Of a stretch of 64,000 nt of DNA, positions 43,025 through 55,869 are shown piece after piece. Source of the stretch: Pristionchus mayeri (Eukaryota; Nematoda; Chromadorea; Rhabditida; Neodiplogasteridae); contig BTRK01000006.1 in assembly GCA_036245805.1 (NCBI GenBank), forward strand, positions 49,221,257 to 49,285,256, given 5' to 3'. The position numbers were made by a program, and so were the translations under genes. Every line of letters starts with the position of its first letter. The first letter of the stretch is position 1. The notes beneath the pieces were generated by a model. It was not told the origin of the DNA, did not search any database, and worked only from the letters and a program-made list of their open reading frames with translations.

Positions 43025-46000
43025 GAAGTTCTCTTTAATGAGCTCGTTGCTCTTTGCATGAATATTCAGTCGAAGCGGAAGGGAACCGATTCACACCTCT
43101 TAATGAGCACTTCCACGGACAACAGGTGTCTGATCACTCCATTCTCTCCGCTCTCCCTCCTACTCTCTCATTTATGCGCACTCTCTCGCTCTGTTCTAAG
43201 AGAGGATAATGACGAACTTGACATATCACAGCGCGGCTAAAGAACACCCGGGCATTGCGCATCCCTTTATTAGCCCGACTCTTGACAGGTCCTTCCTTTC
43301 GGTTGGGAGTCAAGAAGGGACTGGACCACTGGATAATCCCTCACCTAGATGGGCTACTGAAGATATTGTAGGTATTGTTGAACACGAAAGAACTGACTTC
43401 ATTTGTATTACAATGGAAAACTGATTGCTCATTTGCATAAGAGAGGTTCCTTCCTCTGGCGTTCCCGAGGTTCTTATTCTTCCCTTTCTTCGCTCTCATT
43501 TTCTCCCCAAAACCCCTTAACAGTTGATCACCTATCCTTAACTCTGACACCTACTCATTATCCCCAGAGGGGTCCGTACTCTGTATCACTTATCCACAGT
43601 CATCTCTTCCCTTTATGGGATCATTATCGCCTTCCCTCAATTTGATTACAGCCAATCTCTTCCTTCCCATTGAGAAACGGAGCTGAATGGATATTCATTC
43701 CTACGCATCTCAGATTGGAGAAGGGTCCGCATCTATTGTGAGCGATCTCCAACCAATTATATGCCCGAATATATGGTTGATGTGAGAGGGAGAGGGCGGA
43801 AATAGCCCATATTCGGCGCAATTCGGCGTTCGCGACTCATTCTTTATTCCATAACGACGACTGGTGAAGCAGTCCGGGAGAGGTCCAATTACTCGTTCAT
43901 AGTCCACGGAAGGAGTCCGTTGACCCCTCAGGGTAGGGTTGGGCTGATCTCAGATTGGGCGGCTGTTCCTTCTGTTCAGGGCGCTTCTCTAATAAGGGAG
44001 ATGGTCCTATTGCGCAACGGGTACTCATTACGGGATAGGCAGTAGGATGAAGCGGTGCTTTGATTTGGACAGATGAAAGATGATACTCTGGAGATGATTA
44101 GCACCCTGCTGACTCAATACGTGGGAACATCAAAAAGTCATTCCCCTCCTTCTTTTCCATTGGGGGTCGACACTATCCCATTCATTCCATTGATCGAGAC
44201 AATTAGTGAGATCGAGGGAAACCTCTCCTTCATTCGATTTACGATGCTAGATCGAAATCTCACGATCGAGTGCCAACCATTTGTTATCCAATCAGCACAC
44301 AGCACTATGAGGTCGAGTCCATCTTGATTTATGTGTTTGACTCGAGCATTTCATTGACTCATTCCGGGATGAGTAAGTGTTTGGACTGTATCATCATCTT
44401 CTCTCTATCCATTCCTTGCTTATCACTATCATCTTCCCTCATCATTCGCTGTATTTCTTTCCAAGTCATCCCTCACTCTTCTGTTTCGAGGTCCTTGTTT
44501 TTCCTCCTCCTCAGTCTCTACTATAGTTAGTACCCTTTCCAACTCAGCTCACTGGCAGGTTCAATTTCACTCAGTTTGTAATTGAATGACGACTGCAAGA
44601 GATTGGGTTGGAAAAGAGGGAGTGAGTAGGGAAAGGACGTTGTGATCAGTGAAGCGTCAGTGTGGACTAACCCGCTACTTCCTGACATTTCCTCGAGAGG
44701 GCAGAGGATCCAGAAGACACCTGCACTCGATACACGCTTCATTGCTCTCTCTCTCACTTGGGCCCCACTTCAACCCTCTCTTTTCTTGGGTCACTCCCCT
44801 CACCTCTTCCACACTGTTTCCTCTATTCGCAGCTTTGTTCGATCGTTCATTTGAGTGACAGATCATCCTTGTTTCAGGTACTTTCCCTTGCCTATTGTAC
44901 TGGATATCCTCTCCTCCTCTCATTACATTGATGTGACTCTACCCTCTGGCTCTCTTTCCTCTTTTCTTCTCACGGTATGGTCTAATCACAGTGACAGCCG
45001 TTCCTCTCGTTAGCAATGCAAACTAGGCCATATTGTTGCCTTATTCGCACATCTCATTTCATCCGATGACTCTTTCTCTCCATTCCCATCTCGTCTGATA
45101 CAGACTCTCTTGTAAAAAGAATATGTGGCCACACCTAAGGCGTAGTGAGTAAAGGACACCGAGGGATTAGCGATGGAAAGACAGGAGGGAAAGGGGAGTG
45201 AATGGAAGAGGTGCCGCTATCAGTGGGTATCAAGCGATTATCCTCGTAGGTAGCAAAAGAGAAGGAGGGGAGTAGAAAGGGGTGTTTTCCCATTATGATC
45301 TCCTTTCCTTCCTCTCTATTTGCATCCTGCTGTAATCAAGCCATTGCGCATAAGAGCTCCTGTAATTATACCCCACAGCGAGGGCAATATGGAATCGAGT
45401 TCAGGTCTCTCTCAACCCTTTCCAGAATTCCTAACCGGCGTGAACGTAGCGTGCAGTGAAGTCCATTCCGAAATTATTCGGGTGCATAGTTAAGCCTCTC
45501 GTAGTCTCAATTACTATCCACACATCCTCACTAGCTCTTTCTCTCTTCGCTAATTTCAGAAGGACTGCCAAATTCATGGGCTACTGCTCCCCTCCTAAGT
45601 AATTATGTTGTAGTTACTTCGGGGCTCCATGGGACTCGATCATCCTTGCAGACAGCCTGTCTCTCCTCCCCTTCTCCGTCCTCCTCCTCCTCATCCCCCT
45701 CACCTCCCTTCCCCTCTTCCCCACTCCCTCCCCGCCCCTTCCCTGATCACCAATGTCCTCTTTTCTCGAATATCCTTCCGTTTCCTGTGCGTTATTTGAC
45801 GATGCGTGACAATTTAAATGATTTTTCAGATGAGGTTTCATCTCATCTTCCTCTTCATACCGTATCTCGTCCTTTCCCTCCCAATTCGAACGACTTCGAA
45901 ACGGAATAATGAGCGAAAACTCCCTGAAGCGATCATAATCGGAGTAAAGAAAGCGGGAACTCGAGCGCTTCTGGAGTTTCTTCGACTAAATCCACACATC

Positions 46001-49000
46001 AAGGTAAATTGTCAGCTGAAGAATGAACAAATTTTAACATTTAGGCTCCTGGACCGGAAGTTCACTTCTTCGACAAAAACTTCGAGAAAGGATTGGATTG
46101 GTACAGGTGGGAAAATTCGATAATGTATCATTCGTTCCTATTTTCTCGGTTCCTATCCCGCGCTTGATGCTCCGTGAGAATTTATTCGTTTTCCCTTTTA
46201 CTTCATTGAAGTCTCCAACAAGATACTCCTATCCAGTAGGGTCATCCCTCTGCTATCGTTTGTTGATGGTAGGAATCACGCAATAGTGTGAGGAGATTAG
46301 AGTCAAGTTAGGTAGGTCAGGGGAGAGAGGGTAGCCCTAGTTGCGTCATCTGATATTTTCTCACGCTTGGCTGGATCCAAGAGAACGTCAAGCACTACTC
46401 CATTTCACATCTATTATGAGACCACTTAGAGGCCGCACTTATGAACCCTGACTTCGGAACAACGGGAAGTTCCTTTCTCAGTTTCCGTCCACTTTTCCTC
46501 TACGGTTTACACTCTTCTCGAGTCCTTGAGTTTTTCGATTCCGTTCCCTTTTTGCCTCTTCAGCCGTTTCGCTTTTTCTCTGAAGAGGAATTAGATTGTT
46601 CACCCTCTCGTTCTTTTTTCGTCTCAGCTCCAATTACAATGATTTCGAATCGGGACGGACGAGTTTGGAGGGAGAACGAAATAGCTGGGTAGAGAAGGAT
46701 CACACTGGGTAGACTTGATGGGTCTTAGAAATGACCTCGAATCAGACCTACAGGAGCCGAGAATCGAATTGTCATGAATTCACCCCACATGTCAGCATAG
46801 GAAATGTGATAACTATTTATCATTCTTTATTATTTCTCTCTTGCTTGCAAAAAGTGGACTGTCCCTACAGGTGGCACTTACCGTACCCTGACACGCTGGA
46901 GTCAGCCCTAGTTGATTCACCTGTTGAACACAGTGAGTTCACTATCAGTATGGTATCAAATAACTTGGATCAGCTGGTTAGACAGGCTAGCTATACAACC
47001 GGGCCCCCTATCAGCGATTATTTTGAGACGAGGGTGAGATAAGTAGTCGGAACATGGACAGATGTTGCCATATTTGGTCAAGGAGGTAAACAAATGGGAA
47101 GTAGATGAGAGAGTCCCGTTCCTTCCCTTCCATCTCCTCTTTCCGGCTTGAACATCCAGGTGCAGTGTGAATATAGAAGTACTAGTCCTTAGAGTTCCAG
47201 GGACGACCTCTGAATCTGACACCTTCCCATTAGTCTTGTCGCTATTGGCTGTTCCTCCCTTTGTTCTCAACCCGCTATCACACTGTGAGTTCTCTACACT
47301 CTCTCCATTTCCCACACTCTCTCGCCGTCTCTGTCACCTAGAGAATGTTCCATATGGAGAGAGGCCTGAGAGTGTCATTTCCTCGCCTCTGACAAATTGA
47401 GGACATTAATCAGAGACACTCGGAATTCCCACTGGAAACTCCCTTCTGTCGGCAACATAACTGCGCCAATGCGAATTAGTGTGCGAAATGAGCCCCTTTC
47501 TTGGTGGGAAATGAGACTATGAGGGAATGACAGATCACAACAAATGGACGGGGATAGGTATGATATTCACTGATTGATTGTCATCATTCTTTCCTTCCAT
47601 TGTAAACCATCCATCGATCTGTCTATCATCAGCCAGGTGTTCTCATTGCTCCTCACTGGATTAAGCCTCTCCTCTGGGGTTCCCCTCTGGTCCCTCCGCG
47701 CTCTCTTCTATATCTCACCTCTCTAACAATCACACAGGCGAGAGAGTGTGTAGTTTTGAGAGAGTCTCCCCCAGCTGCAGCTTATCCCTGTCAATTACTG
47801 CCGTATCCCTCACCGAGTCAGTGGTCATCTCCAATCCAATCACCATTTCTTTTCTCTCCTCTTAGAACCCGTTCATTTCTCACTTCCAATTAGGGGAATG
47901 GACAGAATCTGAGACCTTCTGTTCTCTCGAATGGCACATCTCACATATGGATGACACCCGAGACTTCTCACTTCGGGGCGCCAGATATGTCCCTTCCCTT
48001 TCGGAATGTTCTGTTTATCCAACTCATAGATACCGTATCGGATTCCCGCAGAATCTGACACCTCCTGTCCCTTTCTAATTACTCCCAAGGACCTTTCTCT
48101 CGCTTCCCTCGGTTTTATCACTGCTCTAGCGGCATTTTATGGGTCACTCAAGAGTGTTTTAACCGATTGAGAGCCGAGTCCTTTCTCACGCGAAATGAAG
48201 AATGGAGTGAGAAAGTCCCATTGAGATTAGGGAGTAGATAAAATATCGAGGGAAGGTGAGAGATAGGAAATGATTGACAGTGGAGGTAATGAGGAAGTTG
48301 ACGGATAACAGTAAACCGCCTCCCTGGAAAGATTCTGATTGCGTAATCCAGTAGATAGCGGGAAATGAAAGAAAAGAATTATCCTTACTCTAAAGGTTGA
48401 TGGACCAACTGTCCATATTGCGTGAAGCAGTTCTTACTGTAGAGTAAATTCGTTAATTTCAGGTCTCAGATGCCCGAATCTGGAGATGGTGACGTCACAA
48501 TTGAGAAAAGTCCTTCCTATTTCATTTCGAAAACTGCCCCTTCACGAATAAAGGAAATCAATCCGAATATGAAGTTGATCGTGGTACTAAGAGATCCAGT
48601 TACAAGGGCCATCTCAGGTGAGACTGACATAATATCGGGGAACTCGGCAAAAAAAAGAGAAGTAGTATTATCGAACAGCAGTCTGGATTTCCCCGTTTTT
48701 ACCTCAACTGAATTTCTGTATTGGTTTTTGATTCCAGATTACACCCAAGCTTCTTCGAAACGTCGGCTTGGTCAAATGCCTTCTTTCGAACGAATGGCCG
48801 TGGGGGATTGCGCCCCGTGGAGTAAAGTGAACTGTTCCGGTGAGATTTATCGGTGCTTTGATCTCTCACTAAATCGTTACACTTTTGGAATGGGTCTGAC
48901 CAACTTCCGATATCATCCTTTAGAAAATTGATCTGTTTCAGTGAAAATTCGAGGTGTCAACAGCGGATGGGGAGCTGTTCGAATAGGACAGTATCACAAA

Positions 49001-49593
49001 TACCTTCAAAGGCGAGTCAATATATGTTTTACTTCAAAGGCTAGGTCGAACTAGTAAACGAACCTACAATCCCCTGATCCCTTCCAAAAAGGACTACTTC
49101 TGATAAAGATCAAAGGCCATTCTCAGATGGCTCAAGGAGTTTCCACTGGCGCAGTTCCATTTTGTCGACGGGCAGAAACTGATCGATGAACCTGCTGAGG
49201 AAGTGAAGAAAGTCGAAGAATTTCTCGGATTGAAACCAGGTGGGAATCGAGTTTTTTTCCCTCAAAATTCTTTAAACACTGCTGTCGTTCACGTGCTTAA
49301 CATAATTTTGCCTATAAATAATTCGCTTTAATTTTTTTCCCTGTGACGATTTCAAAATCTCTCAATGAAATTTCTCCATATCAGTCGTATCCCCTGCCGA
49401 CTTCGAGTTGGATTCCGTCAAGAAATTCCCCTGCATCAAGAATCCCGACGAGACTCATCACTGCCTCGGGAAAACGAAGGGCCGACCCCACCCTAAAGTA
49501 GACGAACCAGTCCTCAAACGTCTCAAACGGTTCTACGAACCGGAAAACGATCGATTATTCGCATTGATACATCAGAAGTTCCAATGGAACTGA
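43025..49593. repeat. Right arm of the 14 kb inverted duplication
   Basis: The inverse of 35345-41985, ending exactly at the stop codon of the right sulfotransferase. Indels are small: exon lengths are identical, intron 1 is 41 against 45 bp, and intron 2 is 2356 against 2357 bp. Confidence 0.92.
45830..49593 (+). CDS. Heparan sulfate 3-O-sulfotransferase-like gene, right copy
   Basis: Seven exons of the same lengths as the left copy give 294 aa: 45830-46003, 46045-46106, 48463-48617, 48738-48839, 48942-49011, 49127-49239 and 49385-49593. The ATG at 45830 follows ATTTTTCAG. All functional blocks are kept: [53 protein letters not shown] and HCLGKTKGRPHP. The substitutions are mostly outside these blocks (for example KVHLIF to RFHLIF, and DGTHHC to DETHHC). 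Exon 5 ends AAAG followed by GCGAGT, a GC donor where the left copy has GT. Both copies are transcribed away from the shared centre. The role is as for the left copy. With no frame break, I take both to be functional candidates. Confidence 0.9.
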
Positions 49594-50094
49594 TCTGATT
49601 GAAAATTTCGTAGGATAGATTCTTTGTCAGGTATTCTAACGAGGTCATGATTCGAATTGTACCGGTATTGTTCCTACCATAGCCCGCTCTCGCCCGTTTT
49701 GTTGTTATTTCCGATTCGCAAGTGCCTATTATTTCTTGTTCGATTGTTCTTCGAATTTGAATGAAGACGATTGAATATCAACTTTTTAGGCAAAATTGAA
49801 GAACGCTTCGAGCATACAAGCTAACAAGGATTGTAAGGATCAAAGATCAACGAACAAAAACTCATTGATATTACTCAATCAGCGTGGCAGATGACACCTT
49901 GTTTACACTCGAAGAAAGCGGAAAAGCGTATGGAAACTAACGGAAAGTAAAAAAAACTGATTCATTTCCCACAGCGAGGGGTATCATTAAGGGCTATTCC
50001 ATAAAATCATACAATGGATGAATCACAATTCTCAACAATGCTCGTCGAATGCAATAAAGCGTTTGCCCTCGTCTGTTTCCAGTTATTTTCCACT

Positions 50095-51497
50095 ATGACT
50101 CCTCCTTGGATCCTAGCTGTTTTCCTACTTCCCATCGGCATTTCGGGTCTCCAGTGCTACAATGGTCGGTTGCTGTCGCTGAAACAGCGAGATATTATTA
50201 TTTTCTGGGGAAAACATTCGTACTGGCGCAATCTGGTTCTGTTCTTAGGCCAGAAATTCGCCAGAATTTAAGAAGAATTTTAACCAGAAATAAACTTAAT
50301 AGGCTGTTTCAGGTTATACCCTGCTCCGTGGCCAGAGCATTGTTGGAAAAGATCCTCAGGTTAGCTGCCTAAACTTATCTTAAAACTCGGATCATCGTCA
50401 CTTCATCTCACATTCTCCTGATCGGTTTCTATTACCCGAGTGCTGATCTCCAATGTCAAACTTATTACCTCATGCAATGCTCCTTTCAGACATGCTCACC
50501 TGGTGCATCCTGCATTTTCGCCTCCGTGAACTTGCACCCGTTCGTTAAACCGACGTGGTCCGGATGCTCAACAAAAAGATGTTACGTACGTACTAGAGTT
50601 CGTAATTCGGGTCGCCGTCTCTTCATTTTACACACTCTCTCGACCGGTCGAATGGCGAGATAGTGTGTAGAATGAAGAGACCGTGGTTTCATTTCTCGAA
50701 CTCTAGTACGTACTTTCTACGTCCAAAATCTCTGGATCAAATCCGTGCGCTTCTCAACGCTGTCAGTTTCAGTTCGAGAAACGATACCCCGCTCTCTTCA
50801 TTCTACACACTCTCTAGACCGGTCGACCGGAAAGAGAATGCGCTGAATGAAGATAGTGTGATATCGCTTCTCGAACTTCACTGTCAGTCTGCTGTCTACT
50901 GTGAACATTCTGGAAACTGACATAGAAACCTCGAATATTTGTTGTTTCTCATTCAGTCGGTTCAAACAGACTATTCGAAACCGTTCTAGATCTTTCTCAA
51001 AAAATGCTTTTTTACAGGGAATAAAACTGGCCGGAAAGGACAACTGTTTTAACTACACTCTTGGTAGTATGAAGGTACAATTATTGGATATTCTCAACAT
51101 TTAATTGATAATACGGTAAGTTGTGAAAAGATGCCCAGCTATCTTCCTTCTACATAATCTCCCGCAACTCAAAAGGCCATCACAGTTTAAAATTATGAGA
51201 CGATTTCTCAAATTTCGAACTCCATTTTGCAGGTAATGGCGTGCTGCTGCGATGGCAATGACTTTTGCACGCTGAAGAAGGACGTAAGTACCGGCACTAG
51301 GTCGGATGAGAACTATGACGTCATGCCGCATTTGATACATCAAAGGCGGCATGCCGTCAAAGTTCTCATCCGCCGAAATGCCGAAAGTACCTCGATCCTA
51401 CGCCAGAAAACGAAATCGATTGCAGAAAAACGGCTCAATGATTGACATCGTGAAGGACAAGCTTCGAAAATGGGCCGGTGGCATAATCGGAGGCTAA
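50095..51497 (+). CDS. ET-module secreted cysteine-rich protein
   Basis: Six exons join to 130 aa: 50095-50164, 50313-50359, 50490-50585, 51018-51074, 51233-51283 and 51426-51497. The ATG lies just after a TTTCCAG acceptor. A signal peptide (ILAVFLLPIGISG) precedes LQCYNG. The Cys order QCYNG, TCSPGASC, GCSTKRC, DNCF and ACCCDGNDFC follows the nematode ET module, a Ly6-like fold of 8-10 Cys that ends CC-x-D-x-C. The short tail KNGSMIDIVKDKLRKWAGG could be an amphipathic helix. The function of the family is unknown and it is probably extracellular. Intron 3 holds two family-2 MITEs and intron 5 a family-1 MITE. A decayed duplicate lies at 52565-53030. Confidence 0.72.
50592..50706. mobile_element. 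Palindromic MITE, family 2, ET-gene intron 3
   Basis: Begins TACTAGAGTTCGTAATTCGG and ends TTCTCGAACTCTAGTACGTA. Starting 7 bp after the exon 3 donor, TACGTACTAGAG on the left is repeated in inverse on the right, so part of the flank is palindromic too. Confidence 0.85.
50768..50880. mobile_element. Palindromic MITE, family 2, second copy in ET-gene intron 3
   Basis: CAGTTCGAGAAACGATACCC on the left and ATCGCTTCTCGAACTTCACTG on the right (in part). It sits about 60 bp from the previous copy. Confidence 0.85.
51297..51376. mobile_element. Palindromic MITE, family 1, ET-gene intron 5
   Basis: CTAGGTCGGATGAGAACTAT on the left with the inverse on the right. It begins 14 bp after the exon 5 donor (GTAAGT) and occupies more than half of the intron. 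Confidence 0.9.
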
Positions 51498-52115
51498 TAA
51501 AAATCAGGGATACGATCGCACCCTTTAAAAATTCTTGGTGCCTCATTCAGAACAATAATAACACGCTGAACGAATTTTTGGTGCAATAAAATATGATTGA
51601 TCGCACATTCAATCCTATTCAAATCACACAATCGAAGTCCCCTTGTGGCTTGGTCTGTCCTATTCTCACTGCCAATAATTTCCGGGCGGAAAATTTTTTT
51701 AAAAAATCTTATCAGTTATTAGTTAAAACATTTTAGTGCTAATAAAGCATCTTTAATTTTTTTGGTCTGCCAGGGCAATGAGCGGCACCTTCTGCATAGT
51801 GAGTAGATACAGAAGGATTGGACTTGTGCGGGGGTAATGAAAAAAATCGAGTACTAGTTTCGTCATTTGATAATTTCCTATTGAGTTTCAGAGAGAGTGC
51901 ATAGAATTAAGGTGTCATGGCATTGTTTCTCAGACTCGAATTCATCTCCGGAGCCACGGCCGTACTAGTCTCGTTGCCGATGATTCACTTGTTAGAACCC
52001 ACCAGAACCAGTACTGAAACAAGCGACGGAAAGATGATCTCATAGCTGTGATCGATCGAACATGCCAACAAATCTACACTAATCTCTCTTGGTGATTAAT
52101 GCTTTGGTGATTATT

Positions 52116-52200
52116 ATTGAAGATTAAAGACCATTCTCAGATGGCTCGATAATTTCCCCACTGGGTCAGTTCCACTTTGTCGACGGCCCCTTCTTTTTTT
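52116..52200 (+). pseudogene. Scrap of 3-O-sulfotransferase exon 6
   Basis: AGACCATTCTCAGATGGCTC and GTTCCACTTTGTCGACGG match the acceptor and first half of exon 6 of the right sulfotransferase (49110-49175). About 560 bp present beside the parent are missing, and homology resumes in the flank at 52236. It marks the left edge of a segmental duplication that also copied the ET gene. Confidence 0.8.
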
Positions 52201-52564
52201 TCGTTGCTACACAGCAGTATACCATTCGGTCGTGTCTGAGATTTCTTGTTCGATTGTTCTTCGAATCTGAATGTAGTCGATTCATTAAAACAATTTGATA
52301 AAAATTTGAAAATAAAGATCAAAGATCAACAATACAAGATCTTGCGATATGATTCAAATAATGTTGTAGACGACACCTTTTTACATTCGAAGAAACCGGA
52401 AAAGCGTATAGAAACTAATGAGAAAGTAAAAACTGAGTCATTTCCACACCGATGAGTATCATTAGGGGCTATTCAATAAAATCATACCATGGATGATTCA
52501 CTCAACAATGCTGCCCAAATGCAATAAAGCTTTCTCTGTCATCTGTTTCCAGCTATTTTCCACT

Positions 52565-53030
52565 ATGATTTTACCTTGGATCGTAGTTGTGCTTCTGCTT
52601 CCCATTGGCATCTCGGGACTACGGTGCTACAAAGGTCGGTCAAAATATCGCTGAAACTTTGAGCTGACAATCTATTTCAGGATACAAAATTTTCCGTGGT
52701 CAGAGCATCGGAGAAAATCCGTAGGTAGCCGATGCACTGCAAAATGAGTGAACGTTTAATTGGAAATTCAGACTTGTGCTGAGGGTGAATCTGAGGGTGT
52801 TGAGAGAGCACGCGTCGATTTGCATTCACTAGCATGTAAGTACCTTTACAGGGCACTGCATGCTGCTGTGATTCCGAGGACTTCTGCACTACGAAAATGA
52901 ACGTGAGGAGAAGAAGAAAGCGTTTGGAAAGAAATCTTGATTGAAGAAAGACGGTTCGTTCGTCGACGGTATCAAGAACAAGGTCGGGGATCTGATCGGC
53001 GGACTAATAAAGGCGATCGGTGGAAAATAA
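52565..53030 (+). pseudogene. Decayed tandem copy of the ET-module gene
   Basis: The matching pieces are 52565-52634 (signal peptide, IVVVLLLPIGISGLRCYKG), 52681-52724, a shortened exon 3 near 52771, 52853-52903 (ACCCDSEDFC) and 52947-53030 (tail). The second piece ends in TAG at the aligned donor. Exon 3 lacks the middle Cys block and has no in-phase donor, and exon 4 is absent. The outer exons remain open, so expression of a short product cannot be excluded. Confidence 0.65.
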
Positions 53031-55305
53031 CAGGACACAATCGTATCCTTTCAACTTATGGGAGATAAATATATGTTTGGTACTGTTCGGAACAATAATT
53101 CTAGCACGTGAGAATTGGGAGAATCTTAGTTATCATCATTGATAGCACATCAATATTATGCTAACCATCGATTGATCTTATAAAATAGATTAATCAACTT
53201 TCTCTATATTTTAGTGTGCCATGTTGCATCTTCGAGATAATTTAAGCAGCCAGAGCAATATTGTGTCACCCATATACATCGTGAGAAGAGAAAGGAGGAT
53301 TGTCCTGAGGTCCCAATGTCCTCCCTTATTCCTGTCTTCCGGCTTTGTCCCTTTCACGTGCGTTAGAGCTCTGCTTACACTCCGAGTTTGGAAGCCATAT
53401 GTGTTGCTAATAGATTGTCGCTATATGCATCCAAAAAGGCCTTTGCGGTACTCGATCGGTCTTTCTCTCCGGTGCTTTGATTTTCCGGACGCTCGGACGG
53501 ATGAGAACTCGGGCACGTGAGAGACAGCTGGAGTAATCGTCTGACTCTCTCCAAATTGAATGCTCTCTCTCTTTCTATAACTGGCGAGAGAGTGTGTGAT
53601 GCGAGGAGAGTCAGAACATTGCTCGACAGCTGCGGTATCAGAGACCAGAGTACAGAACAGTTCTCATCCTACCAACTGTACAACGCGCGAATCGCTCAGA
53701 TCATGCCATTTCCGCTAAAGTCCTCAGCGTGACAGAGGGTAGTCACAAGCTGTCAACTTCATGTGACTACAATCTGTTGCGCTATCGGGCCTGTGCGGGC
53801 GGGATTGATCGGAATTGTGGGGATTCTATTAGGCATCTCGTGATTCCCATTAGAATTAGAATTTTCGGAAATAATTTCAAACAATCTGACGACCGGATGA
53901 AATGTAAGAGAGTATAGAATGAAGAGATAAGGGGCAGTTTCTTCTCCGGTACCGGGCCGTACCAGACTCGCGATTTGTGATTCTATTATTCGCGAATTCA
54001 CCAGAACCGATTCTGATACTGCATACGGCAAGGGAAAATCAGAGTAGCGCTGAATCGGAGAGAAATAACGGGGAGGGTAACACAGTTCGTAAGGGGATTG
54101 GGGATGCGACGCTCTCACCTCGGGCCGGAACTCACTCGATGTGCTATTTACAGCATTCACGATCTCACTGTGAATAGCATCCCGACTCAATGCCGACCTT
54201 ACGGATTCTGAGCTGGTAACGAAGCGCTAGTTCGAATAAATAGTCAGGGCGGCGACTCAGAGATAACTGCTATTTCACAGATGGTATTACGAAATATTTC
54301 TCAAATTCAGTTAAGTGTAATGGCCAAATAGGGCTCCGCCCTGCCTCCTTTCTCCAAAAGTTTGAGCATAGCTTCATCGAGCTTGGCTCGGGGTGAAGAG
54401 GAAAGGCAAAGGTCCTCTAGAGCGCGCGCTCTCTGCACGCGCCGGGTGAGAGACAAGCGAGAAAGGAGAGAGGAAGCACCACCCCTTTGCAGTTCCATTA
54501 GCGCACGCTCTTAAACCTTTGAAATTAAATGATTAATCAGAAAAAAATCCTAAAAATACGTTCTCGGTGTCAATCGAAACCTAAAAGCAGTAACTATTCA
54601 TCACACCATGCCCGTGTTAAGAATTGTCGTCGGAACCTTTCCATTTCCCTATCATGAACCCTAAATCGGTCTTTTTTAGATATTTCTGATAAGATAATGC
54701 ATGACGGGCACCCTGTCGTTTATAGACACTAGTTAGACGTACCCAAAAATATTTTTTCCATATTTTTTGGATAAGCATTCGCTGCGTCATTTCGAAAGCC
54801 AGATTTCGACGCGCCTCTTTCTCCTCCTAAGTGGGCGGAGCCTGCGGTCTCTAGACATAGGAACTGAGAAATTTCGTCAAAACAAAGACGAACGAGGGTA
54901 GCACCAGATGAGTAGAGCTTGGACTGGTGTTTACATCTAAATACGAAGTTCGAGATAATTTCGATATTTGGCCTGTGCATGAATCTATCAGATCCCGAAT
55001 TGCAATGCATTTCGATTCTTATGCTAACGACCCCATATGAAGTACCATTGGTCAAAATGAAGTTAATAGGCTAGTAGCCAGACACAATTATTGATTTACT
55101 TCCCCGTGAAATCCAGCGCCCCAACAGCCCTCTCATGTGACGGCATGAAAAACAAGCCCATTCTTTTCAAATATTTTGTTTCACTCGTAGTTTCTTCACT
55201 CAGTCTCTTCCATTCATATATTCACAGTCTGGCACGGTAATGAGTTCCCTGATCACCTCGTTATATCAAAGTACATTCCTGGTTTTACACTGAAGACTCA
55301 TGGCC

Positions 55306-55869
55306 AACAGATTCGGGGGGGGGGGGGGGCGGACAAAACGTAAACGGACAAAACGTAAACGGATCACAGTTCGCTGGGAATTCGACGTAGGATCTTGGGA
55401 GTTGTTGCATTGTTACTAGTATGCGATCCACTACACCACCTTGTTAAGAGCTTCTTACTATGAGATCATAATTTTCACTCATTATCTATGTATATGGGTT
55501 CATGGTCCAAAATTGAGAATATTAGTGAATAATCATGGTTAAATAAACACCAAATTCCCTAACCAATTGGTGTTCCTGTACCCCAGTAACTACTGTATCC
55601 AACTAACATATGCATCGATTGGTTAGGGAATTTGGTATTTATTTAACCATGATTATTCACTAATATTCTCAATTTTGGACCATGAACCCCTATACATAGA
55701 TAATGAGTGAAACTCATGATCCACTGGTAAGAAGTTATAAACAGGGTGGTGTAATGGAGCACATACTAGTAACAATGCAACAGCTCCCAAGATCCTACGT
55801 CGAATTCCCAGCGAACTGTGATCCGTTTACGTTTTGTCCGTTTACGTTTTGTCCGCCCCCCACAGATTC
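55306..55869. mobile_element. 0.56 kb foldback element with telomere-side G/C runs
   Basis: Arms 55306-55570 and 55612-55869 are inverse copies. The outer end is ACAGATTC followed by a G run of about 14 and GGACAAAACGTAAAC repeated twice. The inner end is CCAAATTCCCTAACCAATTG. It is absent from the paralogous segment near 62262. Confidence 0.88.
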
